A program made the position numbers and the translations under genes. The notes below the pieces were generated by a model. It worked only from the letters and a program-made list of their open reading frames with translations. It was not told the DNA's origin and did no database searches. From assembly GCA_024803745.1 (NCBI GenBank), contig JANJXV010000131.1, positions 1,901,001-1,965,000 on the forward strand: a stretch of DNA of 64,000 bases, read 5' to 3'. This document shows positions 46,901 to 58,360 of this stretch, piece after piece. How positions within the stretch are numbered: position 1 is the stretch's first letter; the number at the start of each line of letters is the position of its first letter. Source of the stretch: Megascapheus bottae (lineage: Eukaryota > Chordata > Mammalia > Rodentia > Geomyidae).

Positions 46901-48000
46901 GCTGGGGTTGAGTTTAGGGTTATGGTTAGGGTAGGGTAAGGGTTAGAGTTAGGGTAAGTGTTAATTTTAGGGTTAGGTTTAGGGTTAGGGTAAGGGTAAG
47001 GCTTAGGGTTATGGGTTAGGGGTAATGTTAGGGTTAGGGTAAGGTTTAGGGTAAGGTTAAGGGTTAGGGTTAGGTTAGGTTTAGGGTTGGGATTTAGGTT
47101 AGGGTTAGGGCAAGGGTAAGGTTTAGGGTTAGGGTTAGGGTTAGTTTTAGGGTTAGGGGTTAGGGTTAGGGTTAGGGTTAGGGTTAGGGTTAGGTTTAGG
47201 TTTAGGGTTAGGGTAAGGGTAAGGTTTAGGGTTAGGGTAAGAGTTAGGGTTAGGGTTAGGGTAAGGATTAGGGTTAGGGTTAGGGTTAGAGTAAGGGTAA
47301 GGGTTAGGGTTAGGGTTAGGGTTAGGGTTAAGATTGAGGTTAAGGTTAGGGTTAGAGTAAGGGTTAGGATTAGGTTTGGGGTAAGTGTTATGGTTAGGGT
47401 TATGGATAGGGTTAGAGTTAGGGTTAGGGTTAGTGTAAGGTAAGGGTTAGGGTTAGGGATAGGGTTAGGGTAAGGGTTAGGGTTAGTGGTTAGGATTAGT
47501 GTTAGGGTTAGGTTAAGGGTTAGGGTTAGGTTTAGGGTTAGGGTTAGGATAAGGGTTAGGGTTAAGCTTAGGGTTACTGTTAGGGTTAGGGTTAGGGTTA
47601 GGGTTTGGGCAAGGATATGTGTTAGGGTTAGGGTAAGTGTTAGGGTTAGGGTAAGGGTTAGGGTTAGGGTTAGGGTAAGGGTTAGGGTTAGGGTTAGGGT
47701 TAGGGTAGGATAAGGGTTAGGGACAGGGTAGGTTAGGGTAAGGGTTAAGGTTAGGGTTAGGGTTAGGGTAAGGATATGTGTTAGGGTTATGGTTAGGGTT
47801 AGGGTTAGAGTTAGGGTAAGGGTAAGTGTTAGGGTTAGGGTTAGAGTTAAGGTAAGTGTAAGTGTTAGGGTTAGGGTTAGGGTTAGGTTAGGTTTAGGGT
47901 AAGGGTTAGGGTTAGGGTTTGGGTAAGGGTAAGGTTTAGGGTTAGGGTTAGGGTAAGGGTAAATGTCAGGGTTAGGGTTAGGGTTAAGGTTAGGTTTAGG
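46900..48000 (+). repeat. Block with a distant sister at 53.0-53.5 kb
   Basis: ATGGGTTAGGGGTAATG lies at 47,011 and 53,119, and GTGGTTAGGATTAG at about 47,486 and 53,270. The neighbouring order agrees, but the offset changes from 6,108 to 5,784, so about 324 bp differ between them. GGGCTGGGGTTGAG is at about 46,900 and GGGACAGGGTAGGTTAGGG at about 47,720. Confidence 0.72.
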
Positions 48001-48056
48001 GTTAGGGTAAGGGTAAGGGTCAGCGTTAGGGTTAGGGTTAGGCTTAGGGGTTACGG

Positions 48057-48087
<31 letters not shown>

Positions 48088-50305
48088 AAGGATTAGGTTT
48101 AGGGTTAGAGTTAGATTTAGGGTTAGGGTTAGTGTTAGGGTTAGGGTAAGGATAAGGGTTAGGGTTAAGGTTAGGTTTAGTGTTAGGGTTTGGGTTAGGG
48201 TTAAGGTTAGGGTTAGGGTGACAGTAAGAGTAAGGGTTAGGGTTAAGGGTAGGGGTAGGTTTAGGCTAAGGGTAAGGGTTAGATTTAGGGTTAGGGTTAG
48301 GTTTAGGTTTAGGGCTAGGGTTAGGGTTACGGTAAGGCTAAGGGTTAGGGTTAAGTTTAGGGTTAGGGTTAGGTTTAGGGTTAGGGTTAGGGTAAGGGTT
48401 AGGGTTAGGTTTAGGGTTAGGGTTAGGGTTAAGGTTGAGGTTAGGGTTAGGGTTAGGATTAGGTTAAGAGTTAGGGTTATTGTAAGGGTTAGGGTTAGGT
48501 TTAGGGTTAGGGTAAGGGTAATGGTAAGGGTTAGGGTTAGGGTTAGGTTAAGGTTGAGGTTAGGGTTAGGGTTAGAGTAAGGGTTAGGATTAGTGTTAGG
48601 GTAATGTTAGGGTTAGGGTTATGGTTAGGGTTAGAGTTAGGGTTAGGGTTAGGGTAAGGGTAAGGGTAAGGGTTAGGGTTTGGATTAGGGTAAGGGTAAG
48701 GGTTAGGGTTAGCGATCGGATTACTGTTAGGGTTAGGGTTAGGGTAAGGGTAAAGGTTAGGGTTAGGGTTAGGGTTCAGGTTACGGTTAAGGTTAGGGTT
48801 TAGGTAAGGATATGTGTTAGGGTTATGGTTAGGGTTAAGGTGAGGGTTAGGTTTAGGGTTAGGGTTAGGGTAAGGATATGTGTTAGGGTTAGTGTTAGGG
48901 TTAGGGTTAGGTTTAGGGTTAGGGTTAGGGTTAGGTTTAGGGTTAGGATTAGGGTTAGGGTAAGGGTAAGGGTTAGGGTTAGAATTAGGGTTAGGGATAG
49001 GGTAAGGGTTAGGGATAGGGTTAGGGTTAGGTTTAGGGTTAGGGTTAGGGTAAGGGTAATGGTTAGAGTTAGGATTAGCGTTAGGGATAGTTTAAGGTTT
49101 AGGGTTAGGGTTAGGGATAGGGTTAGGTTTAGGGTTAGGGTAGGGATAAGGGTTAGGGTTACTGTTAGGGTTAGGTTTAGGGTTGGGGTTAAGGTTAGAT
49201 TTAGTGTTAGGGTAAGGGTAAGGTTTAGGGTTAGGGTTAGGGTTAATGTTAGGTTTAGTGTTAGGGTAAGGGTAAGGGTTAGGGTTAGGGTAAGGGTTAG
49301 GGCAAGTGTTCGGGTTAGGGTTAGGGTTAGGGTAAGGGTTAGGGTTAGGGTTAATGTTAGGGTTAGGGTTAGGTTTAGGGTTAGGGTAAGGGTAAGGGTT
49401 AGGGTTAGGTTTAAGTTTATGATTAAGGTTAGGTTTAGGGTTAGGGTTAGGGTTAGGGTAAGGGTAATGGTTAGAGTTAGGATTAGGGTTAGGGTTAGGG
49501 TAAGGGTTAGGGTTAGAGTTAGGGTTAGGTTTAAGGTTGGGGTTAAGGTTAGATTGATGGTTGGGTAAGGGTAAGGTTTAGGGTTAGGTTTAGGTTTAGG
49601 GTTAGCGTTAGGATAAGGGTAAGGGTTAGGGTTAGGGTTAGGGTTAAGGTACGGGTAAGGGTTAGTATTAGGGTTAGGTTTAGGGTAAGGGTTAGGGTTA
49701 GGGTTAGGGTTAGGGTAAGGGTAATGTTTAGGGTTAGGGTTAGGGTTAGGGATAGAGTTAGGTTTAGGGTAAGGGTAAGGTTTAGGGTTAGGGTTAGGGT
49801 TAGGGTAAGGGTAAGGGTTAGGGTTAGGGTTAGGGTTAATGTTAGGTTTAGTGTTAGGGTAAGGGTAAGGGTTAGGGTTAGGGTAAGGGTTAGGGTTAGG
49901 GTTAGGGATAGGGTTAAGTTTAGAGTAAGGGTTAGGGTTAGGGTTAGGGTTAGGGTTAAGTTTAGGTTTAGGGTTAGGGTAAGCGTAAGTGTTAGCGTTA
50001 GGGTTAGGGTTAGGCTTAGGGGTTACAGTTAGGGTTAGGGTTAGGGTTAGTTTAAGGGTAAGGATTAGGTTTAGGGTTAGAGTTAGGTTTAGGGTTAGGG
50101 TTAGTGTTAGGGGAAGGATAACGGTAAGGATTAAGGTTAGGGTAAGAGTAAGGGTTAGGGTTAGGTTTAGGGTTAAAGTTAGTCTAAGGGTAAGGGTTAG
50201 GGTAAGGGTAAGTTTTAGGGTTAGGGTTAGGGTTAAGGTTAGGTTTAGGGTTAGGAAAACGGTAAGGGTTAGCCTTAGGTCTAGGGTTAGGCTTAGGGGT
50301 TAAGG

Positions 50306-50336
<31 letters not shown>

Positions 50337-50557
50337 AAGGATCAGGTTTAGGGTTAGAGTTAGGTTTCGGGTTAGGGTTAGTGTTCTGGTTAGGGTAAGG
50401 ATAAGGGTTAGGGTTAAGGTTAGGTTTAGGGTTAGGGTTCGGGTTAGGGTTAAGGTTAGGGTGAGGGTGAGGGTAAGAGTAAGGCTTAGGGTTAGGTTTA
50501 TGGTTAGGTTTAGGCTAAGGGTAAGGGTTAGTGTTAGGGATAGGGTTTGGTTTAGGG

Positions 50558-50588
<31 letters not shown>

Positions 50589-51260
50589 AAGGATTAGGGT
50601 TAAGTTTAGGGTTAGGTTAAGGTTTAGGGTGAGGGTTAGGGTAAGGGTAAGGGTTAGGTTTAGGGTTTGGGTTAGGGTTAAGGTTGAGGTTAGGGTTAGG
50701 GTTAGGTTTAGATTAAGAGTTAGGGTTAGGGTAAGGGTTAGGGTTAGGGTTAGGGTTAGGTTTAGGGTAATGCTAAGGGTTAGGGTTAGGGTTAGTTTAA
50801 GGTTGAGGTTAGGGTTAGGGTTAGAGTTAAGGTTAGGGTTAGGGTTGGGGTTAGAGTTAGTGTAAGGGTAAAGGTTAGGGTGAGGGTTAGTGTTAGGGTT
50901 ACGGTTAGGGTTACGGTTAGGGTAAGGGTATGTGTTAGGGTTAGGGTTAGGGTTAAGGTTAGGGTTAGGGTTAGGGTTAGAGTGAGGGTAAGGTTATGTG
51001 TTAGGGTTAGGGTTAGGGTTAAGATAAGTGTAAGGGTTACGGTTAGGGTAAGGGTATGTGTTAGGGTTAGGGTTAAGGTAATGGTAAGGGTTAGGGTCAG
51101 GATTAGGGTTGGGGTTAGGTTTAGGGTAAGGGTTAGGGTTAGGGTTAGGGTAAGGGTAAGGGTAAGGTTTAAGGTTAGGGTTAGGGTTAGGGTTAGGGTA
51201 AGGGTAAGGGTTAGCGTTAGGGTTAGGGTTAGCCTTAGGGGTTACGGTTAGGGTTAGGGT
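48000..51260 (+). repeat. Two further diverged A-family copies
   Basis: First: GGCTTAGGGGTTACGG at 48,041, AAGGTTGAGG near 48,430 and 48,549, AAGGATATGTG near 48,806 and 48,871, and GGCTTAGGGGTTACAG at 50,013. Second: GGCTTAGGGGTTAAGG at 50,290, AAGGTTGAGG near 50,678 and 50,799, and CCTTAGGGGTTACGG near 51,232. The odd sequence AGCGATCGGATTACTG at 48,711 corresponds to AGCGTTAGGATTACTG at 458 and 5,080 with local changes. Confidence 0.72.
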
Positions 51261-52561
51261 TACGGTTAGGGTAATGGTAAGGGTTAGGTTTAGTGTTAGA
51301 GTTAGGTTGAGGGTTAGGGTTAGTGTTAGGCTTAGCGTAAGGATAAGGGTTAGGATTAAGTTTAGGGTTAGGGGTAGGGTTCGGATTTGGGTTAAGGTTA
51401 GGGTTAGGGTGAGGGTAAGGGTAAGGTTTAGGGTTAGGTTCAGGCTAAGGGTAAGGGTTAGGGTTAGGATTAGGCTTAGGGATAGGGTAAGGGTTTGGTT
51501 TAGGGTTAGGGTTATGGTAAGGGTTAGGGTTAGGTTTAGGGTTAGTGCTAGGTTTATGTTTAGGGTTAGGGTAAGGGTAAGGGTTAGGTTTAGGGGTAAG
51601 GTTAGGATTAGCGTTAGGGTAAGGGTAAGGGCTAGGGTTAGGGTTAGGGTTACAGTAAGGGAAAGGGTTAGGGTTAGGGTTAGGGTTAGTGTTAGGGTAA
51701 GGGTAAGGCTTAGGTTTAGGTTTAGGGTTAGGTTTAGGGTAGGGTTAGGGTAAGGGTAAGGGTTAGAGTTAGGGTAAGGGTTCAGGTTAGGTTTAGGGTT
51801 AGGGTTAGGTTTATGTTTAGGGTTAGAGTAAGGGTAAGGGTTAGGGTTAGGGTTAGGGTAGGGTTTAGGGTAAGGGTTAGTGTTAGGTTTAGGGTTAGGT
51901 TTAGGATAAGGGTAAGGGTCAGGGTTAGGGTTAGGCTTAGGCTTAGGAGTTAGGGTTAGGTTTAGGGATAGGGTTAGGTTTAGGGTTAGGTTTAGGTTAA
52001 GACTTACGGTTAGGGAAATGGTTAGTGTTAGGGTTATGGTTAGGGTAAGGGTTAGGGTTAGGGTTAGGTTAGGGTTGAGGTTATGGTTAGGTTTAGAGTA
52101 AGGGTTAGGATTAGGGTTAGGGTAAGTGTTAGGGTTAGGGTTATGGTTAGGGTTAGAGTTAGGATTAAGTTTAGGGTAAGGGTAAGTGTTAGGGTTAGGA
52201 TTAGGGTAAGGGTAAGTGTTAGGTTTAGGGTTAGGGATAGGGTTAGGTTTAGTGTTAAGATAGGGGTAAGGGTTAGGGTTACGGTTAGGGTTAGGTTTAG
52301 GGTTGGGGTTAAGGTTAGATTTAGTGTTAGGGTAAGGGTAAGGGTTAGGGTTAGGGGTAAGGTTAGGATTAGCGTTAGGGTAAGGGTAAGGGTTAGGGTT
52401 AGGGTTAGGTTTAGTGTTAGGGTAAGGGTAAGGCTTAGGTTTAGGTTTAGGGTTAGGTTTAGGGTAGGGTTAGGGTAAGGGTAAGGGTTAGAGTTAGGGT
52501 AAGGGTTCGGGTTAGGTTTAGGGTTAGGGTTAGGTTTATGTTTAGGGTTAGAGTAAGGGTA

Positions 52562-52599
<38 letters not shown>

Positions 52600-53000
52600 C
52601 GTTAGGGTTAGGGTAGGGTTTAGGATAAGGGTAAGTGTTAGGGTTAGGGTTAGGTTTAGGATAAGGGTAATGGTCAGGGTTAGGGTTAGGGTTAGGCTTA
52701 GGAGTTAGGGTTAGGTTAGGGTTAGGGTTAGGGTAGGGTAAGGGCTAGGGTTAGGGATAGGTTTAGGGTTAGTGTTGGGTTTAGGTGTAGGGTTAGGGTA
52801 ATGGTAAGGGTTAGGGTTAATGTTAGGATTAAGTTTAGGGTTAGGGTTAGGGTTAGGTTTAGGGTTAGTGTTAGGGTAAGGGTAAGGGGTATGTTTAGGG
52901 TTAGGGTTAAGTTTAGGGTTAGGGTTAGGGTTAGAGTTAGGTTTAGGGTTAGGGTAAGGTTAAGGTTTAGGGTTAGTGTTAGGTTAGTGTTAGTTTAAGG
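51260..53000 (+). repeat. 725/761-bp tandem duplication
   Basis: GGGGTAAGGTTAGGATTAGCG at about 51,593 recurs at about 52,354 (offset 761). AGGGTAGGGTTAGGGTAAGG at 51,736 recurs at 52,461 (offset 725). The 36-bp difference is six hexamers. After the second point both copies read on through GGTTTATGTTTAGGG (about 51,807 and 52,532). A related single copy of the left part is at about 43,160-43,230. Confidence 0.78.
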
Positions 53001-53660
53001 GTTAGTGTTTGGGGTTAAGTTTTGGGTTAGGGTTAGGGTAAGGGTTAGGGTTAGGGTTAGGATTAGGCTAAGGGTTAGGGTTAGGGTTAGGGTTAGGGTA
53101 AGGGTTAGGGTTAGGGTTATGGGTTAGGGGTAATGTTAGGGTTAGGGTAAGGTTTAGGGTAAGTGTAAGTGTTAGGGTTAGCGTTATGGTTCGGGGTAGA
53201 GTTAGTGTTATGTTTAGGGTAACGTAAGGGTTAGGGTTAGGGTTAGGGTTAGGGTAAGGGTTAGGGTTAGTGGTTAGGATTAGTTTTAGGGTTAGGTTAA
53301 GGGTTAGGGTTAGGTTTAGGGTTAGGGTTAGGATAAGGGTTAGGTTTAGGGTTAGGGTTAGGGTTAGGGTTAGGGTAAGAGTAAGGGTTAGGGTAAGGGT
53401 AAGGTTTAGGGTTAGGGTTAGGGTTAGGGTTAGGATAAGAGTAAGGGCTAGGGTTAGGGTTAGGTTTAGGGTTAGGATTAGGGTAATGGTAAGGGTTTGG
53501 GTTAGGGTAAGTTTTATGGTTAGGTTTAGGGTTAGGGTTAGGTTTATGTTTAGGGTTAGGGTAAGGGTAAGGGTAAGTGTTAGGGTTAGGGTTAGGGTTA
53601 GGGTTAGGATAAGCGTAAGGGCTTGGGTTAGGGTTAGGGTTAGGTTTAGGGTAGGGTAAG
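53000..53660 (+). repeat. Sister of the 46.9-47.6 kb block
   Basis: See ATGGGTTAGGGGTAATG at 53,119 and GTGGTTAGGATTAG at 53,270. Apart from these marks the sequence is variant hexamers without further landmarks. Confidence 0.7.
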
Positions 53661-54180
53661 GGTTAGTGTTAGGATTAGGCTGGGCTTGTGTTAGGTTTAG
53701 GGTTAGGGTTAGGTTAAGGGTTAAGGTTAGGGTTAGGGTTAGTGTTAGGGTTTGGTTTAGGGATAGGGTTAGGGTAAGGGTAAGGGTCAGGGTTAGGGTT
53801 AAGTTTAGGTTTAGGGTTAGGGTTAGGGTTAGAGTTAGGTTTAGGGTTAGGGTAAGGGTAAGGTTTATGTTTAGGGTTAGGCTTAGTGTTATGTTAAGGG
53901 TTAGGGTTAGGGGTTAGGGTTTGGGTTAGGGTTAGGGTAAGGGTTAGAGTTAGTGTTAGGGTAATGGTTAGGGTTATGGTAAGGGTAAGGGTAAGTGTTA
54001 ACGTTAGTGTTAGGGATAGGGTAAGTGTTAGGGTAAGGGTTAGGGTTAGGGTTAGGTTTATGGGTGGGGTTAAGTTTAGGGTTAGGGTTAGGGTAAGGGT
54101 AAGGGTTAGGGTTAGGGTTAGGGTTAGGGTAAGGGTAAGGGTTAGGGTTAGGGTTAGTTTTAGGGTTAGGGGTTAGGATT
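53660..54180 (+). repeat. Diverged relic of a U-family unit
   Basis: GGCTTAGTGTTATGTTAAGG at 53,880 is the U landmark. The preceding 100 bp, with TTAAGTTTAGG and GTTAGAGTTAGGTTTAGGG, keep the order seen before the landmark in U3-U6. Afterwards GGTTTATGGGTGGGGTTAAG near 54,056 stands for GGTTTAGGGCTGGGGTTAAG. No GGAAT start is preserved. It lies 28 kb or more from the other U units. Confidence 0.65.
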
Positions 54181-57100
54181 AGGGTTTAGGGTAAGGGTAA
54201 GTGTTAGGGTTAGGGTTAAGTTTAGGATAAGGGTAAGTGTTAGGGTTAGGGTTAGGTTTAGGGTAAGGGTAAGGTTTAAGGTTAGGGTTAGGGTTAGTGT
54301 AACGGTAAGTGTTAGGGTTAGGGTTAGGGTTAATGTTAGGTTTAGGGTTAGGATAAGTGTAAGGGTTAGGGTAAGGGTTAGGGTAAGGGTTAGGGTAAGG
54401 GTTATGCTTAGGGTTAGGTTTATGTTTAGCGTTATTGTTAGGGTTAGGTTTAGGGTTAGGGTTAAGTTTAGGGTTAGGTTTAGGGTAAGGATAAAGGTTA
54501 AGGTTAGGATTAGGGTAAGAATATGTGTTAGTGTTAGTGTTAGGGTTAGGGTTAGAGTAAGTGTATGGGTTAGGGTTAGGGTTAGGGTTAGCTTTACGGT
54601 AAGAGTTAGGGTTAGGGTTATGGTAAGGGTAAGATTTAGGGTTAGGGTTAGGGTTAGGGTAAGGGTTAGAGTTATGGTTAGGGTTAAGGTTAATTTTAGA
54701 GTTAGGGTAAGGGTAAGGGTTAGGGTTAGGGTTAGGATCAGGATAAGGGTTAGCGTTAGGTTTAGGGTTAGGCTGAGGGGTTAAGGTTAGGGTTAGGGTT
54801 AGGGTTAAGGTAAGGGTAAGGGTTAGATTTAGGGTTAGAGTTAGGTTTAGGGTTAGGGTTAGTGTTACTCTTAGGGTAAAGATAAGGGTTAGGGTTAAGA
54901 TTAGGGTTAGGGTTGGGTCGGGTTAGGGTTAAGGTTAGGGTTAGGGTGAGGGTAAGAGTAAGGGTTAATGTTAGGTTTAGGGTTGGGGTTAGGCTAAGGG
55001 TAAGGGTTAGGGTTAGGTTTAGGGTTAAGGTTAGGGTAAGGGTAAGGTTTAGGGTTAAGGTTAGGGTTAGGGTTAGGTTTACGGTTAGGGTTAGGTTTAG
55101 GCTAAGGGTAAGGGTTAGAGTTAGGATTAGGGTTAGGGTTAGGGTAAGGGTTATGGTTAGGGTTAGGGTTAGGTTTAGGGTTAGGGTTCGGGAAAGGGTA
55201 AGGGTTAGGGTTAGGCTAAGGGTAAGGGTTAGAGTTAGGATTAGGATTAGGGTTAGGGTAAGGGTTATGGTTAGGGTTAGGGTAGGTTTAGGATTGGGGT
55301 TAAGGTTACATTTAGGGTTAGGGTAAGGGTAAGGATTAGGGTTAAGGTTAGGGTTAGGGTTAGGGTCAGTCTTAGGGTAAGGGTAAGGGTTACGGTTAGG
55401 GTTAGGGTTAAGGTAAGGATAAGGGTTAAGGTTAGGGTTAGGTTTAGGGTAAGGGTTAGGGTTAGGGTTAGGGTAAGAGTAAGGTTTAGGGTTAGGGTTA
55501 GGGTTAGGGTTAGGATAAGGGTAAGGGTTAGGGTTAGGGTTAGGGTTCAGGTTATTTTTATTGTTAGGGTAAGGGTAAGGGTAAGGGTTAGGGTTAGGTT
55601 TGGGGTTAGGTTTTCTGGTTAGGGTTAGGGTAAGGGTTAGGTTCAGGGTAAGGGTTAGTTTTACGGTTAGGTTCAGGGTTAGGTTTAGGTTTAGGGTTAG
55701 GGTTGGTGTAAATGTAACGATTAGAGTTAGGGTTATAGTAAGGGTTATGGTTAGTGTTAGGAATAGGGTAGGGTTTAGGGTAAGGGTAAGTGTTTGGGTT
55801 AGGGTTAGGGTTAGGATAAGGGTAAGGGTTATGGTTAGGTTTAGGCTTAGGGGTTATGGTTAGGGTAAGGTTTCGGGTTACGGTAGGGTAAGGGTTAGGG
55901 TTAGGGTTAGGGCTGGGTTACTGTTAGGTTTAGAATTCGGGTTAGGGTAAGGGTAAGGGTTAGGGTTAGGGTTAAGGTTAGGGTTAGGGTTAGTGTTTGG
56001 GTTAGTAGTAGGTTTAGGGTTTAGGTTTAGGGTTAGGGTTAGGGTAGGGTAAGGGTTAGGGTTAGGGTTAGGGTTAGAGTTAGGGTTAGGGTTAGGGTAA
56101 GTGTAAGGGTTAGGGTTAGGATTAGGGTAAGGGTAAGGGTTAGGGTTAGGGGTTAGGGTTCGGGTTAGGGTTAGGGTAAGGGTTAGGGTAAGTGTTAGGT
56201 TAAGTGTTAGGGTTAGGGTTAGGTTTGGGGCTGGGGTTAAGTTAAGGGTTATGTTAGGGTAAGAGTAAGGTTTAGGGGTAGGTTTAGGGTGAGGGTAAGT
56301 GTTAGGTTTAGGATTAGGGTTAGGTTTAGAGTAAGGGTAAGGGTTAGGGTTAGGGTTAGGGTTAGGGTTAGGGTTAGGGTTAGGTTTAGGGTAAGGGTAA
56401 GGGTTAGGGTTAGGGTTAGGTTTAAGATTACGGCAAGGGGAAGGGTTAGGATTAGGGTTAGAGTTAGGATAAGGGTTAGGTTTAGGGTTAGGGTTAGGGT
56501 AGGGTTTAGGGTAAGGGGAAGTTTTAGGATTAGGTTTAGTGTTAGAATAAGGGTTCGGGTTAGGGTTACGGTTTGGGATAGGGTTAGGAGTTAAGGTTAT
56601 TGTTAGGGTTAGGTTTAGGGTTAGGGTAAGTGTAACGGTTAGGTTTAGGGTTAGTGTTAGAGTAAGGATTAGGGTTAGGGCTAGGGTTAGGGTAAGGGCA
56701 AGGGTTAGGGTTAGGGTTAGGGTTAAGTTTAGGGTTAGGGTTAGGTTTAGGGTTAGGTTTAGTGTTAGGTTTAGGGTAGGGGTAAGGGTTAGGGTTAGGG
56801 TTAGGGTTAAGGTTAGGGTTAGGTTTAGGGTTAGGGTTAGGTAATGGTTAGGGTTAGGGTTACGGTAAGGTTTAGGGTTATGGTAATGGTAAGGTTTAGG
56901 GTTAGGGTTAGGGTTATATTAAGGGTTAGGGTTAGGGTTAGTGTTAGGGATAGGGTAAGGGTTAGGATTAGGATTAGGGTAAAGGTTAAGTTTAGGGTTA
57001 AAGTTAGGGTCAGGGTAAGTGTTAGGGTTAGGGTTAGGGTAAGTGTTAGGTTAAGGGTTAGGATTAGGGTTAGGTTTAGGGTATGGGTTAAGTTTAGGGT

Positions 57101-58360
57101 TAGGGTTAGGGTAAGGGTAATGGTTAGGGTTAGGGTTAGGGTAAACGTTAGTGTTAGGGTTAGGTTAAGGTTTAGGGTTGGGATTAAAGTTAGGATTAGG
57201 GTTAGGGTAAGAGTAAAGGTAAGGGTTAGGATTAGGGAAAGGGTAACTGTTAGGGTAAGGGTAAGGTTTAAGGTTAGGTTTAGGGTTAAGGTAAGGGTAA
57301 GGTTTAGGGTTAGGGTTAGGGTTAGGTTTACGGAAAGGTTAGGGTTAGGTTTAGTGTAAGGGTAAGGTTTATTGATAGGGTTAGGGTTAGGGTAAGGGTA
57401 GAGTTAGGGTTAGGGTTAGGATTAGGTTTAGGATTAGGGTAAGGGGAAGGGTTAGTGTTAGGCTTAGGGTTAGGGTTAGGGGTTAGAGTTAGGGTTAGGT
57501 TTAGGGTTAGGGTAAGTGTAAGGGTTAGGTTTAGGGTTAGGGTTAGAGTAAGGTTTAGGGTTAGGGTAGGGTTAGGGTAAGGGCAAGGGTTAGGGTTAGG
57601 GTTATAGTTAAGTTTAGGGTTAGGATTAGGTTTAGTGTTAGGTTTAGGGTTAGGTTTAGGGTAAGGGTAAGGGTTAGGTTTAGGGTTAGGGTTAGGGTTA
57701 AGGTTAGGGTTAGGGTTAGAGATAGGTTTAGGGTTAGAGTAAGTGTAAGGGTTAGGGTTAGGTTTCGGGTTCGGTTTATGTTAAGGGTTAGGGTTAGGGG
57801 TTGGGTTAGGATTACTGTTAGGGTTAGGGTAAGAGTTAGGGTTAGGATTAGGGTAAGGGTTAGAGTTAGCATTAGGATTAGGGTAAGGGTTAGGGTTAGG
57901 GTTAGGGTTAGGGTAAGTGTTCTGGTTAGGGTTAGGTTTATAGTTAGGGTTAGGGCTAGGGTAATGGTAAAGGTAAGGGTTAGGGTTAGGGTTAGCTTTA
58001 GGGTAAGGGCAGGGGTTAGGTTATGGTTAGGGTAAGGTTTAGGGTTAGGGTTAGGGTTAGATTAAGTGTTAGGTTTAGGGTTAGATTCAGTGTTAGGGTT
58101 AGGGTTAGGGTAAGGGTAAGGGTTAGGGTTAGAGTTAGGGTTGAGGATGGTAAGGGTTAGGGTTAGTTTTAGGGTTATGGTTATTGTAAGGGTTAGGGTT
58201 AGATTCAGTGTTAGGGTTAGGGTTAGGGTTGGGTTAGGGTTAGGGTAAGGGTTACAGTTAAGATCAGGTTTTGGGTTAGGGTTAGGGTTAGGGTATGGGT
58301 AAGGGTTGGGGTTAGTTTTAGGGTTAGGGTTAGGGTAAAGATAAGGGTTAAGTTTAGAGT
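54180..58360 (+). repeat. Scrambled region without complete higher-order unit
   Basis: Only variant hexamers, with many private changes and frequent register shifts. Visible local features: a 114-bp direct repeat (GCTAAGGGTAAGGGTTAGAG at 55,101 and 55,215), a GGCTGAGGGGTTAAGG form of an A landmark near 54,771, TTTTCTGGTTAGGG near 55,610, GAATTCGGG near 55,933, GGGGCTGGGGTTAAG near 56,227, and TTAGATTCAGTGTTAGGG at 58,081 and 58,199. No gene, no RNA and no mobile element was recognised. Confidence 0.7.

Noticed and set aside
55925..55945. GAATTCGGG and AGCGATCGG (48,711) as inserted foreign sequence
   Set aside because: Both are explained by a few substitutions in TTAGGG hexamers; AGCGATCGGATTACTG corresponds to AGCGTTAGGATTACTG in sister copies, and no foreign flank exists.
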